DNA of 64,000 bases from Azadirachta indica (taxonomy: Eukaryota; Streptophyta; Magnoliopsida; Sapindales; Meliaceae): assembly GCA_022749755.1 (NCBI GenBank), contig CM040446.1, positions 11,866,367 through 11,930,366 of the forward strand, given 5' to 3'. Positions 63,501-64,000 of the stretch are shown one piece after another. Numbering within the stretch: the stretch's first letter is position 1; every line of letters begins with the position of its first letter. Below the pieces are notes generated by a model, which was not told where the DNA came from, did not search any database, and saw nothing but the letters and a program-made list of their open reading frames with translations. Both the position numbers and the translations under genes were made by a program.

Positions 63501-63922
63501 ATGGTTATTATGCAGTGCCCCATATTAACAAGATGCACAGCAGGAGTATAATCATTGAAACTAACACTGCAGGCACTCTTGGAAATGGTGAAATGATTAT
63601 GTTGAGTGCTCATAATGTCAGTCCACTATACTGCCAGAAGCACAGAATAACTGCTTTTAAAACTTAAAATAGTCAACCTTTTGATAGATTAAGCTCCTTC
63701 CCATTATGCACCAGAAAGTATGCAGTAGATTGTGAGAGAACGAACTCCACAAGATACTGAAGTAGAGGTTGGAATAATACTTACATCTATTCCCAACACT
63801 CTAGTCACTCCATACATGTAGTGCAGACTGTAAACTATTTCTCTAATCACTGTGTTGAGTCCAGGGCATAGACCACCACATGTCACTATACAAGCTTGAA
63901 CTTCATCTGACTGGAAATAGAC
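60557..63922 (-). CDS. PFK: ATP-dependent 6-phosphofructokinase, 5' end outside window
   Basis: Nine exons visible on the minus strand: 63785-63922, 63072-63230, 62897-62950, 62627-62695, 62393-62522, 61495-61760, 61148-61196, 60896-61050 and 60557-60760. They sum to 1224 bases (407 residues plus stop); N-terminal exons lie beyond base 64000. The enzyme phosphorylates fructose 6-phosphate to fructose 1,6-bisphosphate with ATP in glycolysis. Visible motifs in order: CGGLCPGLN (nucleotide phosphate binding), [69 protein letters not shown] and [21 protein letters not shown] rather than GGDDS marks the ATP-dependent, not the pyrophosphate-dependent, type; combining it with PKTIDND is characteristic of plant ATP-PFKs. 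All introns are GT-AG and phases agree. No N-terminal plastid transit peptide can be judged, so cytosolic location is only likely. The Arabidopsis homologue PFK1 (At4g29220) also neighbours GGT (At4g29210). Confidence 0.95.
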
Positions 63923-64000
63923 CTGGAAAACATCAAGAGTACAAAGCAGTAAGTAAATTACAAGCAGCTACCATTCCAAACCTCACTCATGTGAATAACA

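Noticed and set aside
16600..63922. The clustered metabolic genes as a biosynthetic gene cluster
   Set aside because: MIOX, GGT, AP4S and PFK share no pathway, and their proximity is explained by ancient synteny.

Overview
The window is nuclear DNA of a flowering plant, most likely a woody rosid eudicot (a Citrus-like genome is possible; inference only). It is AT-rich, its genes have many short GT-AG introns, it carries a Ty1/copia retrotransposon, and all gene products are plant-type. I rebuilt gene models by eye: exon phases, splice sites and family alignment agree, and summed exon lengths are divisible by three except where a lesion is reported.

Layout. (1) 3496-4608 (-): intronless CCCH tandem zinc-finger gene of the arginine-rich plant TZF family. 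(2) 16600-18613 (-): 11-exon myo-inositol oxygenase (MIOX) gene with a one-base frame lesion in exon 2 and a fold-back repeat upstream. (3) 25719-27924 (+): intact 11-exon MIOX gene, head-to-head with the first; exons 3-11 have identical lengths in the two. (4) 30623-50286 (+): a 22-exon gene for a 1435-residue secretory/membrane glycine-rich protein of unknown function. Its fourth intron has a GC donor and contains a 5.15-kb Ty1/copia element (36045-41194, opposite strand) with nearly identical LTRs but a broken gag-pol. (5) 52873-56143 (+): vacuolar-type gamma-glutamyltransferase, 7 exons, about 635 residues. (6) 57173-58292 (-): AP-4 adaptor sigma subunit, 4 exons, 143 residues. (7) 60557-63922 (-): 3' part of an ATP-dependent 6-phosphofructokinase whose 5' exons lie beyond the right edge.

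The genes are not an operon and do not form one pathway: RNA-binding regulation, inositol catabolism toward UDP-glucuronate and wall polymers, glutathione-conjugate turnover, vesicle sorting and glycolysis. The neighbourhood is still informative. The same families are adjacent in Arabidopsis at At2g19790-At2g19810 (AP4S, MIOX2, C3H20) and At4g29190-At4g29220 (CCCH, GGT, PFK1), so the window appears to preserve an ancestral block later split between duplicated segments.

Intergenic stretches are AT-rich, with microsatellites, MITE-like inverted repeats and two orphan TATA motifs. I found no rRNA, convincing tRNA, CRISPR array or bacterial feature. No wholly new system is evident. The points most worth following are the damaged MIOX copy with a possible splice bypass and a fold-back promoter insertion, the young but defective copia element in a GC-AG intron, and the uncharacterised 1435-residue membrane protein.
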